DNA of 64,000 nt from positions 14,403,576 through 14,467,575 of the forward strand of contig BROE01000022.1 in assembly GCA_036571765.1 (NCBI GenBank), written 5' to 3'. Source of the DNA: Plecoglossus altivelis (lineage: Eukaryota > Chordata > Actinopteri > Osmeriformes > Plecoglossidae). Both the position numbers and the translations under genes were made by a program. Each line of letters opens with the position of its first letter. The stretch's first letter is position 1. The notes beneath the pieces were generated by a model. That model saw nothing but the letters and a program-made list of their open reading frames with translations, ran no database searches and was not told the origin of the DNA. Shown here piece by piece: positions 22,894 to 37,500 of this stretch.

Positions 22894-24100
22894 TACCCAT
22901 TTTAACCAATTTCTCACTAGGCCTGAAAACCTTAAAACCTGAACATCCCTATTTCTTGCTGCGGTAAGCCTAGATAATGCTATTGTGCCTCTGTATCTAA
23001 CACTGCTATATGCTACCTATTTGAAGGTGTAGTGTGGCAGCTTGTAATGATAATGAATAACATGATTTTCTTTGCTGGATAAGACTAATCAAACATTTCC
23101 AGTATTGTTTATTGCAGCTCAACAGGGTTTGCACTATTTGCGATAGCTTTAGTCAAATGCTGACTTCAGAAATGTATTTCATGTTCTTAATTGAAAAGGA
23201 CCATGTTCAACATTTTACTAACCCAAGCCAAGCATTGAGTCTTGTAAATAAGTAAGGTATAAGGGCATACAAAATATTTATTCATCTGCACATCTGTATT
23301 GTTATACTTTATCTTCTGGTATCACAGCTATTGTGGTGATAGCAATCCATATAAAGCAAACTGGAAAAATATACAATCACAATGATGTTCTGTAACCAAA
23401 ACTGTTTTGCATCTAATGCTTAAAGGAAGTGAGGGGAAACCTGTTTTCTTTTCATACAACATTCAACAAATTGTTTTGGTATGAGGTAACAAGGATGACA
23501 CTTACATTTACTAACATTTTTGTAGAGAAACCAGTACAACCTAAATGTAGCCCTTGAGTTTCTACTTCACTGTTCCTTCAAAATTGTATTTTAATACTAT
23601 TAGTTGTCATTTATTTTGAATGTTTAGTTATGGTGTAAACTTACCAAAAGCACAGGTGACAATATTGAATTGAAAATTAAACAAAAAGCAGATGACGAAA
23701 GTGTACGACTTTCAAACTAGTTTTCTATTTTTATTTTTTCTATTTAAAGTTGAGTAAGAGCATCACTTAACATTGAATAACCTTTGAATTTAGGATATTG
23801 AGTTGAGACAACATGCAAGGGATACAGACAGGTTAAGTGAGAACTGTCAGTGAAAATGCAGCTATAATGCTGTTTCAGAGTTGGCATTAGTTAAATGCAT
23901 GTGAGGTCTTTGATGTTTGATTTCTTATAGCTGCAGGGAACTGTACTATCTTATTACCCATTTCTCAAATGCGTACATTGCTCAGTCTGGCTTGTCACTC
24001 GTTTAATCTGTCATGTTTGGTAAGATTGGGCCATTACATTTTTTTGTTTTGTTCATCACACAGGCACTTTACGTGATGGAATTCTGTTAATAAAAAGATA
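22894..24100 (+). other. slc40a1: Probable slc40a1 3' UTR
   Basis: Non-coding, AT-rich, directly after the ferroportin stop. The end is inferred from the AATAAA at 24089. A later AATAAA at 25794 is an alternative. No transposon was seen here. Confidence 0.45.
24089..24094 (+). terminator. Candidate slc40a1 polyadenylation signal
   Basis: AATAAA about 1.2 kb after the stop. Which of several AATAAA hexamers downstream is used cannot be told from sequence alone. Confidence 0.35.
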
Positions 24101-27086
24101 CTTTGTCACCGAAAGGACTCTCTTCAGCTATTTGCACAGGCTGAAATCCCACCCAAGCAAAATCCCCCAGGTTGAGGCTCTGAGGAAGCATCACTGGTAG
24201 GCACATTGTACAAATCATAGTTTTCTATCCTCAGCACATTCCTGAGACCAAACATAGCTACTTTCCTGTGCATGACATTTAACATCGTTCAAGTTTACTT
24301 CAAACAAGTGAACGATTGTTACCTCCACTTCAAAACCATACCAGACTTGGGCCACAGAGGTGCTTGGTTATAAAAATGAAAGATATTGTATTCGTTTAAA
24401 ATTGGAAACTTACATCATATGATGCAATTATTTTACTCAAGGCTAACTGTTGAGCCACAGATTTCAGGGTTTTCAGGTTCAGATAGTTTTCTATAGAGGA
24501 AGCCATAGAGGTCAATGTTTATGCCAAGCATGGATTGAATTGTTATTGCTAGAACATTAGAACATAATTCATTTGTTAGGATTGTACATTTAGGAATCAT
24601 AAAGGTTCTCTCTCATCCCCATATCAATGTTAACTGAGGAAAAACTTGTCGCAATACATTTATTGTATGAAATGTGTGTAAAATATTTTCTTCATAGGTG
24701 TATGTTATTCTTGGATCATACTGTCTATTTCTGATTCTAGAAACATTTACGACTAATATTTGTATTTACTATTGTGCATTTCTTTTCTTATTTAGAAATT
24801 TGTTTGTAAAATGGTTCTCTGCCATGTGACAAGCAATGCTTTCGCTAAAAGCAAGAACAAAGTATCTTGCATTATTCAAATATACAAAGAAGGCACAATG
24901 TTTTAATCCTTTCCATATACTATTTTTATGAATTGTGCCATCAGTTTCTAATCATCATAAGTTAAATAATGTATCTTAACACATGTCAGATCAACAAACT
25001 TAAGACTTGTATCACATTCTCTTATAAAACACATTAGATCTGTCTTTTATTCATGTGATCATAACTTGCCCAATGGGCTTGTAGAAACAAACCTTTAAAA
25101 ATGAATTCCAATGACTTCATCAGATACATTATATTGAAAAAACTATATGGATGTAATGCAGCTGTCATCTCAACCTGTGTTAGGCATGCGTGCAGACTAT
25201 GCAAGTATGTATTGTGTCACTAAATGTCAAGGTTTCTATTGCTGTGGAAACCTTGAAACATGTATGTGCAAAGGACAATTGTCTCAGTAATTTTAAGAAA
25301 TCCTTTTTGTAGGAGCTACAAGTTTTCCCTTGCTCTGTCTTGGCAGCCACAGTGCAGGGTCGCATTCCACAGTGGGATTATCTTGTAATTTCTCAGTCTT
25401 TTTTCACCCCAAGAACCTACGAAAAATGTAGTGATTTTATTTGGACCTGTATGACTTACACATGCATGGTTAATTAAATTACAAAGATTGACCTGGTTTT
25501 ACATAGCGTGACAGAAGGGGGTTGACTCAGGCCTTAGGCAATGGCATGTCTGGCTGACGGACATTTTCTCTGAAGTTTATGAAGTTTGATAAGTTTCAGA
25601 CAGGACAGAACTAACAATTGTATGCTCCATGGGTGGTGTGTTGCAGTACATTGTTTCTACAAAACATTTAGTGGCCATTCTGTCACTTTTTACTCTGCTT
25701 TTGTACACAGTAAAACATTTTCTATAGTTACACAAACCCCTTTATCATCAGGTTTAAAGGAGAGAACTGTGATTGAAGTCCAATGTCTATGTCAATAAAC
25801 AGTGTTCATCGCTAAGATAAGACTCTTCAACTCCTTACACTAACAAGCTGCTCCAAAAGAAACATCTAAAATTTTATCAAAGCTTTATCAAGTGTGAGCT
25901 ACCAGTAAATTGGATACGTTGGGATGATGCCTTCAAGTGTAACAAATTTCACAGCCAAGTCAAGACAATTACACACTTTCATTACATATGCTGGACTCAA
26001 ATTCTGACCATAATCTCAACATAGATGTGACACTTGACTGCATGATGTGACAAGTGTTAACTTGGCTAGTCTACAGTAATAGTTGTAACATGATGAGTGT
26101 TTATGACCGGTAAACGAGAGACATGCCTTTTTATAACTAGGTAATCTAATTCAGGAAGCTCGAACAACATAAGCACCTCTCCAATCAAGTTATAGGATTG
26201 TAAAATTGTATGCACATTAAATGCATTTACAATATGATGGCACCACCATGGTTAAAATTTAAATTATTGAGATGATCTTAAGTGCAAAGAAATACTATGG
26301 CCCAAACCCTAGAGCCAATACAATGCTAAAATGGTTTAAAAACTAAAATGTGAAAGTATTTCAGTTGCTAGTTAAATCCCTGACATAAGGCCAACTACAA
26401 ATCACTACAAATACTGTTCACTGCCACTTCCTATTAAATTAATCTCCACCAAAGAATGAGAGAATTCATCATGCCAAATGGCTAAAGCTATACAGAAATG
26501 ACCAAATGGGGAGGATTCTACAAAATAATGGCTTAGGGGTGCAAATACCCAATTAAAATTAGACTAAGAGATCTAATTAGCTACAAAATAATATAACAAA
26601 TGAAACTTTATTTCATAAATGTTGATCATCTATAAAAAGTCTATCATTTAAATCAGAGGCTGTGAGAAACTACAGATGTCAATGTCTATAAAACATTGAG
26701 GTCACAACTGAGTGCGAGTTTCACAACCATGTTCACAACCACCAGGCACAATGAAACCATGTCAACTATGACATGAAATTCATTACTCTAATCTTGCGTT
26801 GATTTGTGTAATAATCTCATTACTGCCACCTGGAAAGTTACAGCTTTTAATGAAACCGATATCCCAACAAGCACTGTGCTGAGTCATGATCCCCTTGGCA
26901 AAGACATCTCAGGAGGACAATACGGAACACTAAGAAAAGCACAGTTCCTACAAAGTTTTGTGAGCCACATCAGAGTTCATGACGTCTTTAAATCACATTA
27001 AGTAATACATAGAAATGTAGCTGCAAGCAGCGATGGTGGATTCATACTCAACATGGAACGTTTCAATACTGACATGAGACATGCAT
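24101..27086. other. Non-coding, between the converging genes
   Basis: AT-rich with no supported gene. A family-1 repeat word (GTAGCTGCAAGCAGCGATGG) is at about 27018-27037, directly before LINE copy D. Confidence 0.45.
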
Positions 27087-27785
27087 TTCAAGCTGAGTGT
27101 GAAGCAGCTGGGATGGGAATCAGCACCTACAAATCTGTGGGCACGGTTCTTGACCGAAAAAAGGTGGCTTGCCCCCTCTGAGTGGTTGGGAAGCCCTTGC
27201 CCCAAGTGGAGAAATTCAACTATCTTAGTTCTTCTACTATCTTAGAGAAGGACGGGGCACGAGATTGACAGGGGGATCGGTGCAGCAATGCTGTCTCTGT
27301 ATTGGACCATTGTGGTGAAAGCTGAGTCGAAAGGCAAAGCTCTCAATTTACCAGTCAATCAACGTTCCTACTCTCACCTATGGTCAAGAGCTATGGGTAG
27401 TGACCGAAAGGACAAGATCACGGACACAAGCGGACGAAATGAGTTTCCTCCGCAGTGGCTGGGTGAGGAGCTCGATCACACGGGAGGAGCTTGGAGTAGA
27501 GCTGCTGCTCTTCCATGTTGAGAGGAGCCAGCTGAGGTGGCTGGGGTATCTATTCCAGATGCATCCCGGACGCCTCCCTCGGGAGGTGTTGCAGGCATGT
27601 CCCACTGGAAGGCGGCCCCAGGGGAGACCCGCTGGAGGGACCATGTCTCTCAGCTGGCCTAGGAATGCCTTAGGATCCCCCTGGAAGAGCTGGAGGAGGT
27701 GTGAGTGGAGAAGGAAGTCTGGGCCTCCCTGCTCTGACTGCTGCACCCACCACCCGGCCCCAGATTAAGCGAATGAATGGATGAT
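27087..27785 (+). mobile_element. RTE-like LINE, copy D, decayed fragment
   Basis: The plus strand carries remnants of the reverse-transcriptase C-terminal half: AECEAAGMGIST-like, then TERTRSRTQADEMSFLR, RSQLRWLGYLFQM, and a short AATGGATG tail. Several internal deletions and frameshifts relative to copies B and C make this the oldest of the four. Confidence 0.82.
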
Positions 27786-27789
27786 AGCA

Positions 27790-28306
27790 CTAATTATCTA
27801 TTACAAGGTATTATCATCACTTCTGTGCTTTATCTGTGCTAACTTTAAATAAGTCATGGAGGATACAACAGTTCACTCACGATGAGCGGTCTGTGTTGGT
27901 AAAGACAGAACTCAACAATTTTAAGATATAGTTTGTGATTTGAGGAGACAAAACTCACATACCAAAGAAATGCTAGCCATTGAAATTTATATCATAGCTC
28001 ATCAGTGCCGAAAAGCTCCAGGAGGCTTCTTACTGGGAACCTTTTCCCAGAATTTAGGAATGCAAGTTCATTATGAAACATATCCTAAAGTTTGGAATAA
28101 AAAGTTGAAATAAAACAAGAGGAATGCACTCAGGAGAAAAATTTATTCTTTGCCATATAGTCTTCACATGTCGTTCATGAACAATGAACTTGTACAACTA
28201 GACTGATTAGGAGTATTGTAAAGTCTTCTAAATCTTTAAAAAAGAAATGGAAATAATGATCCATTCAATAGGTTACAAAATGTGAATTTCCATTCCATTT
28301 ACTGGA
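27790..28306 (-). other. wdr75: Probable wdr75 3' UTR and downstream spacer
   Basis: Non-coding sequence directly after the wdr75 stop on the minus strand, with a candidate poly(A) signal 160 bases past the stop. Confidence 0.45.
28142..28147 (-). terminator. Candidate wdr75 polyadenylation signal
   Basis: TTTATT on the plus strand is AATAAA on the minus strand, 160 bases after the wdr75 stop codon. Confidence 0.5.
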
Positions 28307-28514
28307 TTAGCAGTAAAGGAGGCTGCTGAGCCAGCTGTGGTCATTTTTTTTCACTCTCCTCACTTCCCCAACTTGGGCTTTCCTAAGCCCTGATTCCTCA
28401 ACTGGTCCCCTTTTTCTTGATTCATGCCCATGGACAGGGCCCCCCTGTTCTTCATCAGAGTTCTCTTCCTCGTTCTTTGCTTCCTCTCCAGTAGGTTCCT
28501 TTTCATGCTTTGTG
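28307..28514 (-). CDS. wdr75: wdr75 coding exon 21 (terminal)
   Basis: Residues 760-828 plus TAA. An acidic Glu/Asp patch is followed by the conserved basic end VRRVKKNDHSWLSSLL. Confidence 0.95.
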
Positions 28515-31500
28515 CTATGAAAGCACATGTTCAACAATTTTTTTAGGAACTAACCACCATGACACATCATGAAATGTATGTGTCTATAATGAGATTAATT
28601 GCATCCAACCTCAAATTATTGAGGTTATTAATAATAATATGAATTATTAGAAACGCTGTTAGTAAATTGTTTAAAGGGACATTTACAATCAATACGCTAA
28701 ACATATGTAAACGCCATAATCAAAAATCGTAAGATCTTGGTAGATAAAGCTACAATATACCGTTTTGATTAAGCTACATTATTGCCAATATTGATGAACA
28801 TTTAGAATATCACAGAATATGGCATGTACATACATTCAAAGTTGCTCACCTCTTCTCAGTGATGGAGATTAAGAGGGAATGCACAAACATGGAACACAGG
28901 AAAGAGGCTGACGGCAGGACGTGGGCTGGGGTTTGCAGCAGCTAATAAATGACAAAGCACTTAAGGTCAAGCAGATAGACCAAGGACAATAGAAACATTA
29001 AAATCAGATCTATACAGCGTATGGCCTGGAAAAGAATTTGCACTAAATTGAAGAAGTGTAAATTAACAAACAGTATTTGAATTGAATTAAGTGCATTAGG
29101 ACAGGTCTCTTCAATTTACCACACACTGATCTTGGCCAATTCACCAGCCACTTATGACAGCCATGATTCGCGTGCACGTACCTCATTAATGGAGGAGCCC
29201 TTAGAGGGTATAGTCCTTTCAGAAGCAAAACAGCTTAGACTGTCATTGATTTCCTTCTGCTGCTGCCTGTGTTTCCCGAGCAGCAAGTAGAATGGTGTCA
29301 CAGCAACGCAGTCATTGGTAACAAGCTTAAACACAAAGAATTGTGAGAGGACAGGAAACGATGCTTAACACTGCTGTGGCTTGTCTTGAAGTCCAATGCC
29401 ATTTCAAATCAACACTTGTATTTTCATAAAATAAAATTACCAGTACCTGTTTAGCAGATGCCATAAGCCTGTCCTGTTTGGTCTCGGTGGTAAAAGTCAT
29501 TAGATCCTAAAATGGTAAAGGTATGTCTCTTAAATAATCTTTATCCTTACTTGCCACTTTATTCAATATCACAAGTGTGATATTTAATGTGATAAAGACA
29601 TTAATATAGCTACTTAAGAACTTTGTTTTCCAAGCTTCCCAGTAATGAGTGCATAATGTTTCAGTTTGTCTAGCAATATTTACCATGTGTTGGGTGAGGA
29701 AATAAAGCTGGGACCTGTTGAGCCACTTAGTACGCTCATCACAGCTGTCCAGAATCTCATCTCGGGGGGCGAATATAGCATGTTGCACCTTACCTGTGCA
29801 CAAAGCCTTATGGGAAAAGAATGTTCTTGGCTCCCTGGGTTTGAACACGAACACTATGGGGAGCACAAAACCAAATCAAGAGATGTTAGTAACCTTGTAA
29901 CAATCCGGTAAATTAACCAAACAATGCCCAAACAAGGAATACTCCAAGTAAATAGAAGGTAATTGAACAATTTGGAGTATGTGGTTGTGGTCCTGTTTGA
30001 AAGGTGACATTGAAGTTCTTTCCTCTGTTGTCAGAATCCATGTAAGAGCTAATACTTTTGAGTCATAAAAGCTTGGCAATAAAATAGAACATTTTTATTC
30101 ACTCTTGATTTTTGTTTGCATACAAAAGCTTGCAGATGCGTACAGGTGGAAGGTATTAGCTGGAATACATTTGTGAACACGGCATGAATCCATACAAAGT
30201 CCAAGTCCAAAGTTGATAACGGTACCACCAAAAAACTATTCTTGGGGAACTTCTGGGCATTCTCTAAAGGTGCTCTTGGAGACTCCAAAAAGGCCCTAAT
30301 TGAATTACTATTATCCATACTAGGATAGAAATGTATTACTTTATACATTTATACTGTCAGGAAGGAATTACAATCAACTACTGTTATTGTTGGTTTCGTG
30401 GGGATTCCTCCGTAAAGAGAACACCTACTGCAATTAGGGATCCTCCAGTAGTAGAGAACTTACTGTTATTGAAGGTATTATTATTATTGGTGGCCAAGCA
30501 GCGAACCTGGGAAGCCATCCAAGTGATTCTACCTTTTCTTATTAGGGTTCCTCCAGTAGGACGGGAACCTCTTGTTATTGACGGTATTTTCATTATTTTG
30601 TATTTCTCTGGGAGTCTAAGTAATGTAAAAAGTTGTGAAATTTGTCATGTTGAAACTGCAGAGCATTAGTAACTACCATACCAAACATGGGCAATGAGGG
30701 ACAATAGGCCACACCCCAATGTCATTTTACACTCCCCCCACATCCCCAGTAATGCCATTTGCAGGCCATAAGTGGCCTGCCTCTGCCGCCCTATGTAGTT
30801 CCGCTCAGTTCTAATCACGCTTCTGTACAAATTTTGGAGTCTGTATAACTGCTTAGGTTTTCTTGCCTTAGATATCTGTAGGCCCAAGCAGCAAACAGAG
30901 GGGGTGGTTGAGAACAATGACGTTGATGTAGCACACTAGTTTGAGTTCTAGTTCTGTAATGGCCGTGGGAAACTATGCAAGTGAAGCCATTCGGTCCGAT
31001 GTGACAACGCTACCAAATACCCAGAACTTAAAGCCAGAGCAAGAACAATCTCTTCTAAGTTTTGTCGGTGGCTATGACGTTGTGGCCCTCCTCCCCACAG
31101 AGTTCAGGAAAGTTTGACTTTCAGGATCACTCCATTAGTAGTGAAGGAGTTGGCTAAAGGCAAACGCTAGCTGAGCCAATAGCTGTTTTTGCGCCAACAT
31201 ATTTGAACTGTCATACATAGCGAACGTTCCCATGTTTAGGCTGGGCCATGAAAAGGAGATTTTAAGTAATTTGTGATGTTTTTAGGGATATAAATGTGGA
31301 TCTGCAAAATGATACACAAGGATATTTAACTGTTCCAGACCTCTATTGCAATGACTGCTTTTACGATGATAACAGTAAATGTAGTGATTCTCATGATGAT
31401 CAGAACACTTTGAACCACTGGTCGTGGCCGCAGGAAGCAAAAATGTGTTTTGGCCAATAACTGTTGATTTGTTGGTCTTTATTAGGTGTTTCCAGTGTCT

Positions 31501-34500
31501 ACTTATATCTTGGGACTTCCCCTCTCACATGATGATCTGGCATACCAGCCGATTCCATATGGCCACCATTTTTTATTAATCATAAAATCTTTTCTCTACT
31601 CCTCCTACAAATGTTGCTTAATCTTAAAATTTGGCAAACAATATCATTAGTCCAAGCCTCAAAAATGTTATCACATGGATTTTTGATTTTCAAAACAGTT
31701 TGCCGGATACAGTTAATCAAATTTGGCAACAAAGCTGCCAAACAGGAAGTTGACTCGTATTTCAGCAAATCTTTCATATATTCACACAAAACTGTGTCCA
31801 CTCGGAACCCTCTTCGTAGGATGTCCGAAAATGTTTTCTTGGACGTTTGACCTGCTTGGCCACCTCATTACTGCTTGCAGCTATATTTATTAGTATTATT
31901 ACTATTATCTTTGTACTATGGTAGTCAGAGGCAGCTCCTAGACCACAACCGTAAAAAGCTGAACACTTTAGCATGGTGAAACTGCACAACATTAGTAACC
32001 ACCACACCCAGCCTGGTCCGCTTAAGATTAAAGGGGGCACTAACAACCATCACACAGTCAATACAGCATACAACATTGCAGTCAAATTTGACAAAAGTGA
32101 CTTGGATATTATCTTAACATATTGATGGGACATATAGATTTGTGTTTACTAACAATTAGAATGTGCACACAACTTCAGGGCAGAAAGATCCATTAAATGA
32201 TTTCTGTCACAATGCTAACCAGTGTAGCTAGCGTGCACTACCATTCCACCACTAAAAAACCTTGAGCAGAAAAAGATTGCAGGGAAAAACTGGTTAATGT
32301 AGGATACCGAGATCTTAACGTGTCATATTTAAAGCACACCTTCTTCGGGTAGAGGATGAAGCCACTGTTGGCAGAATCATTACACCAAAACATGGATCAT
32401 AGATGTCTACATTGCAGGCTGAACTGGCTTCTTAATTAGCAAGGCTCACTGTGTCCGTTTTGGCCTGATTGTTATAGTTAGTAAGTTTTTTTGTTTGGAA
32501 AAAACAGATTCTTTAGTCGCTTAAAATGTTCTAACAAACTAATGCAAAAAAAGTAGTCTATACAGTATACTGTCTGAAATGTCAGAAAATCTTACCTTGT
32601 GTTCAAAAACAATACAGCCTTAGTTTTACTTAGTTAGCTATAGCTCATCCAAGCAGGCTAGTTAGTAAGCACATTGCAAGCAGTAACAGTTCCTAACCTA
32701 CAAACATTTTCTTTAGTAGTATATCCTAATTTTCATAGTTATTTTTGCTCTGTGTCTGATTGGTGATGAAAAGAAGCGGCATATATACATTTTGTTAAAT
32801 GAACCAATGAAACTTGAGGACAGCAGAAAACGGGGACAATATTAGTCCACCAATAACTTGGACAATTTAACTATAGAGGCATCTACAGGATACATGTGGC
32901 AGGACACGAAGTTGGGTTGTATCTCAGCAATTCTGATGTATTCACAAACTTGCAGCATGCACTCTGAACCACATGTCAATTTCGTAATGGTTTGCAATGT
33001 TGAGGAGGAATACGCCATCGCTGCCTGCAGCTATATTTATTATTACGTTTGTTCAATGGAAGTCAATGGCAGCCCCTAGACCACAACTGTAAAAAGTTGA
33101 CAATTTAGGCATGGTGAAACTGCACAACGTTAGTAACTACCACAGCCAACCTGGTCAACTTGAGACCAAAAGCGGCTCAAGTGGACCAAACAGGAATTTG
33201 GTTCGTGGGGCCTAGCTCAGCACATCTTTGATGTGTTTGCACCAAAACTTGCTGTATGCACTCTGAACTACATGCGTGTCATGTCAATTTTGTAATGGTT
33301 TGCAAAGTTGAGGAGATATCCACCATTGCTTCTTGCAGCTATATTTATGTCTACAATGCATTTCAAAAATACTGCTTGGTTTGTTATTTGACGATCAATT
33401 AGTAAAAATAGTCATTATAGAAAGGAAGTGTCCACTTTTTGACCAAGAACGAGTAACAATAATGTATGTGAACAAGTTGTATGCATGGACTTCAGGTTCC
33501 AAAATTCACCTATGTATCACTGCTCACATAAGTCAGTCATCTGTCTTCTTTTGGTTTGTTGGTGGTTGGACAAAGATGTTAATTGTACCTGCAGTTGCTA
33601 CTCGATCTTGAAATTGATGTAATAAAGAATTACATCAATTGAATCACAAGAATCGTAGCTTCCAATAATATGACGCGTGCTATATAAAAAAATAATTCTT
33701 TGTGCGTTGCAAAGTGGGCGTGGCACACAAAGAGTAAAAACAAATGCTGCAGTTTAAGTTGTAACAATCTTACTTCTTCATACTTTGTCTACGATAGAGT
33801 TTAAAAAAATCTAAGTATCATTGAACCCAAATCAAATCTACAAAAACCTCTATGGTACTGTAACTTACAGTCTGTGCTGTCGTCTTGACAGCTAAAGGCA
33901 GCCATGTACTCAGACAAGGGGTCAGCCACGAGAAGACACAAATCCATGGAGGTGCTCCACTCCACTGAAGGCATAAATTGGAAGAATAAAAACAAAATTA
34001 GGACATAGGGGTGAGAGAGCGGCAATGGGTATCAGAGATGGAGGATAGGGACTTACATGCACAGGTGAGGAGGTTCCAACAGCATAGGTTGTTTGTGGTT
34101 GTTCCTAGCAGATACTTGGAACAGCTCAGTCGTCCAAAACAAATATCCCTGGTGGATGAAGACAGCCCATGTTTAACCTTACACCTCAAAATAATACTCA
34201 GAACATCACTCACATTTTTTTGGAACCAGACAACAATGTAGTATATCAGTAGTTTTAAACACACTTAATATGGGAACAGCTGTAATACCGTGCACTTAGA
34301 GCATATCATGCTAAAGTATACACATAGGCAAAGCTACTTGGTCATACGTGAGGCTTGGTCTGAAGACATTGTCTGTCTGCCAAATTTTGTGAAGATTGAA
34401 CAACATTTGTAGGGCGGAGTAGAGAAAAGAATGTTTTGAAATAAATTCTAAATGGCAGCCGCATCAAATCATCTGGTATCACTGTCTCAAACAGGAGATG

Positions 34501-37500
34501 TCCCAAGATATCAGGAGACACAGGGAACATGTAATAAAGTCAAATAAATCAACACTTAATGACACTTGATTGATTGTACATCCTCAGAAGAGGGTTGCAA
34601 GTCTATTTACCAACTTTGGTGTTGATAGACCAAAGGATTGCTGAGATTTGACCCAACGTCCTATTTGGTGGCTTTGCAGCTGATTTTGATTGGCTGTACC
34701 AGACAAAGTGGCAAAGGTGTTGAATACCAAAAATCTTGTTGATAATTTTCCTGAGGATTGCTCTGATAATGATGGCAGCCGTGATAGGTTCTTGAGACTT
34801 TTTTGTTCCTCATCAGAAACAAATCATATAGAAAGACTTTCAGAACTTTGCGAGAAATGGGACGTAAATGGCATCACTTTGAAAATGTGAAAATCGGGGT
34901 GTGGCCTGTAAGCGCCCCCTTTGGTCTCAAGGTGACCAGGTTGGGTGTGGTAGTTACTTATGTTGTGCAGTTTCACCATGCCAAATTTCTCAACTTTTTA
35001 CAGTTGTGGTCTAGGAGCTGCCTCTGACTACCATGGTACAAAGATAATAGTAATACTAACAATAAATATAGCTGCAAACAGCAATAAGGTGACCAAGGAG
35101 GTCAAACATCCAAGGAAACACTCTCAGAAGAGGGTTCCGAGTGGACGCAGCAAGTTCCGTTTGAATACAAAAAAAATTGGTGAGAATAAATAGGGGACTG
35201 TCATGAATGTGTTTGACAAATTTCACAACTTTTTGCCAGACAGTTCCAGGGGCTGCCATTGACTTCCATAGCAGAAGATGATATGTAATAATAGTAAGAA
35301 GAAGAAGAAAAGGTAGAAACACTTTGCAGCTTGCAGCTTCGCTACCAATAAGAAAAGGTAGAATCATTCAGTTGGCTTCGTAGCTTTGCTGCTTGGCCAC
35401 CAATAATAATAATAATACTAACAATAACATTAGGCTTCCTACTTAGAGGAATCCTAATAATAAGAAATACAATACAAAATGGTTGGAAAGGGTGTATTTA
35501 TGTAAATGCTCACATTGCCACATTCTGTTTCAATAAACCAAATAATTTTGACTGATGGTTTTTCAAACCTTATTGCCTTCAAGATCATATCATCTTGAAG
35601 TATCCTCCACAATTTCAACTTGATATGTCAAAAGATAACGTAATAACACAGCCGTTTAAACTTTGTCCAAAACTAACAATGCATGCCACAGGAGAAACAG
35701 CTTCCTTTTTGTATAAAGTAACTTTTACCCCTACACAGAGAACAGCTCAATGCTGTTGACCAAACATTAACTAGTTTTTATCTTATTTTATTATTATAAG
35801 GGTTTCTGAAATGTTTGGCAAGTTTGGTTGACCAAAGAAAATCTTAGTCAGGGACAGCCCAAGTAAGTACTATAAGAGAAAACACTACGTGTTAGCTGCT
35901 TTGTGTGGCAGAGCTAGTCACACAGCCCATTTTCTGAAAGGCAGAAATATGCAAACACTTTGGTTTGGCTTCAAAATGCACTAAATAGAAGGCCAACAAT
36001 TACCCTAGTAATTAAAAAGTAGTAGCATTGCTATGACTATTATGCTAGGTAACTTGGAAGCCAACTGATCCTAGCTACCATATTGGTTCAAAAAAAACAT
36101 GTGCTGTGGAGACCATTGGAAACATTTAGAACTCGTAGGTAGGTAAAAGGTTGAAAATCTGCCTTCTAATTTGATGTAAAACATTAGTTGTGTTGTTCAG
36201 TGACGCACAAACACACAGTTACTGAATATACAGTAGTATAAATAAAATTCTGAAATATTGCACATTAAAGTTGTTAAATTGCCTATAGTTTTTTTTTGGG
36301 GGGGGGGTATCTATCCATGATATCTAGATGTGTCCTACCGTGAGCACAGGATCATGTTATGAATTTAATCGTGAGCTGACTATCACTACACCCCTAGCAT
36401 GTATAATCTTTGGGTAGAAGGTATGATTCAAGCCCAGGGGCCCTAAAATCTTAAAACCCTGTTTTCCCCTGTATTCACGCAGGAGAATACGGTTTACAGA
36501 AAGGATTGTTTTTAGTGATCTAACAGCCTTCTCATATGGACAAAAGCCCAAAACACATACGAATATATCAGTTTTCCCAGATACGTATGTACATGGCCTG
36601 AAATTCTTGTATTGTGACCACCCTAGTCCACAGTAGCAATTGTTACTTTACAAACACAGGATTCTTTGAACATACAAATGATTAGTATGGATGAAAAATG
36701 TCAGGCACTGGGTGCACTTGGATTACTTTCAGGAAATAGTAGGGATCACTGTTTGCACACACTGATCCTCACCTTATGGTTCCTGGGGGCTTAGAAAAGG
36801 TGGTCTCCAGTTCCCAGGAAGCAGAACTCCACACAGTCACCACCTCCTGGAAGCCCACAGCCAGTAGGGAGCCGTCAGCCGAAAAGCAGCAACACTCAGG
36901 CTTCAAGTGATGATATCTTCCCACAAAGTCACATGACCAGGAGTCATCTTCTGTGGGTTATGAAAATGAGAAGGTTAAGAGAATTAACTTTTACTAGAGT
37001 AAATAACTAGCATTGGGGATTACATACACCAAATTGTACCACTACAATACATGTTGGCACATGTTTGTATAACTTATGTTCAAGGTTAAGTACATGCATA
37101 CAATGTGAGCTGACATTTGATAAAGATGTTATAATTTGTGAAAATGTCCTTGTGTTGTAAATTCCAGTGTATTTATCTGTCTTTGCTCATGCAGTAATGG
37201 AAACTGAAGGAAATAGAACTGTCATATCACTGAAAACAAGGATGTGGTGTTGGGTTCTCAGCCTTCTTCTTATATCAACATAAAAATGGCTGAGTTATGT
37301 GACCACATTACATGAGGTTTGTGAAACTAGTCTCATGGAGTTTGTATATGGTCAGACTCTTTTTGGCCACAAACCCATCTCAGCATGAATCACAACATGT
37401 GCAACCCAGATAATGGAGGGCTTAACACTAGTCAAAGAAGCTGTGGCTGAGCTATGGTACAAGCCTGTATCTCAAGGATCAATTGAGTGGGCACCAATCC

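Noticed and set aside
28307..28537. A stand-alone 76-codon gene
   Set aside because: From 28514 it is the terminal exon of wdr75; the residues before that are intronic.
29507..29866. A 119-codon minus-strand gene
   Set aside because: Only 29684-29853 is coding (wdr75 exon 17); the remainder reads into the next intron.
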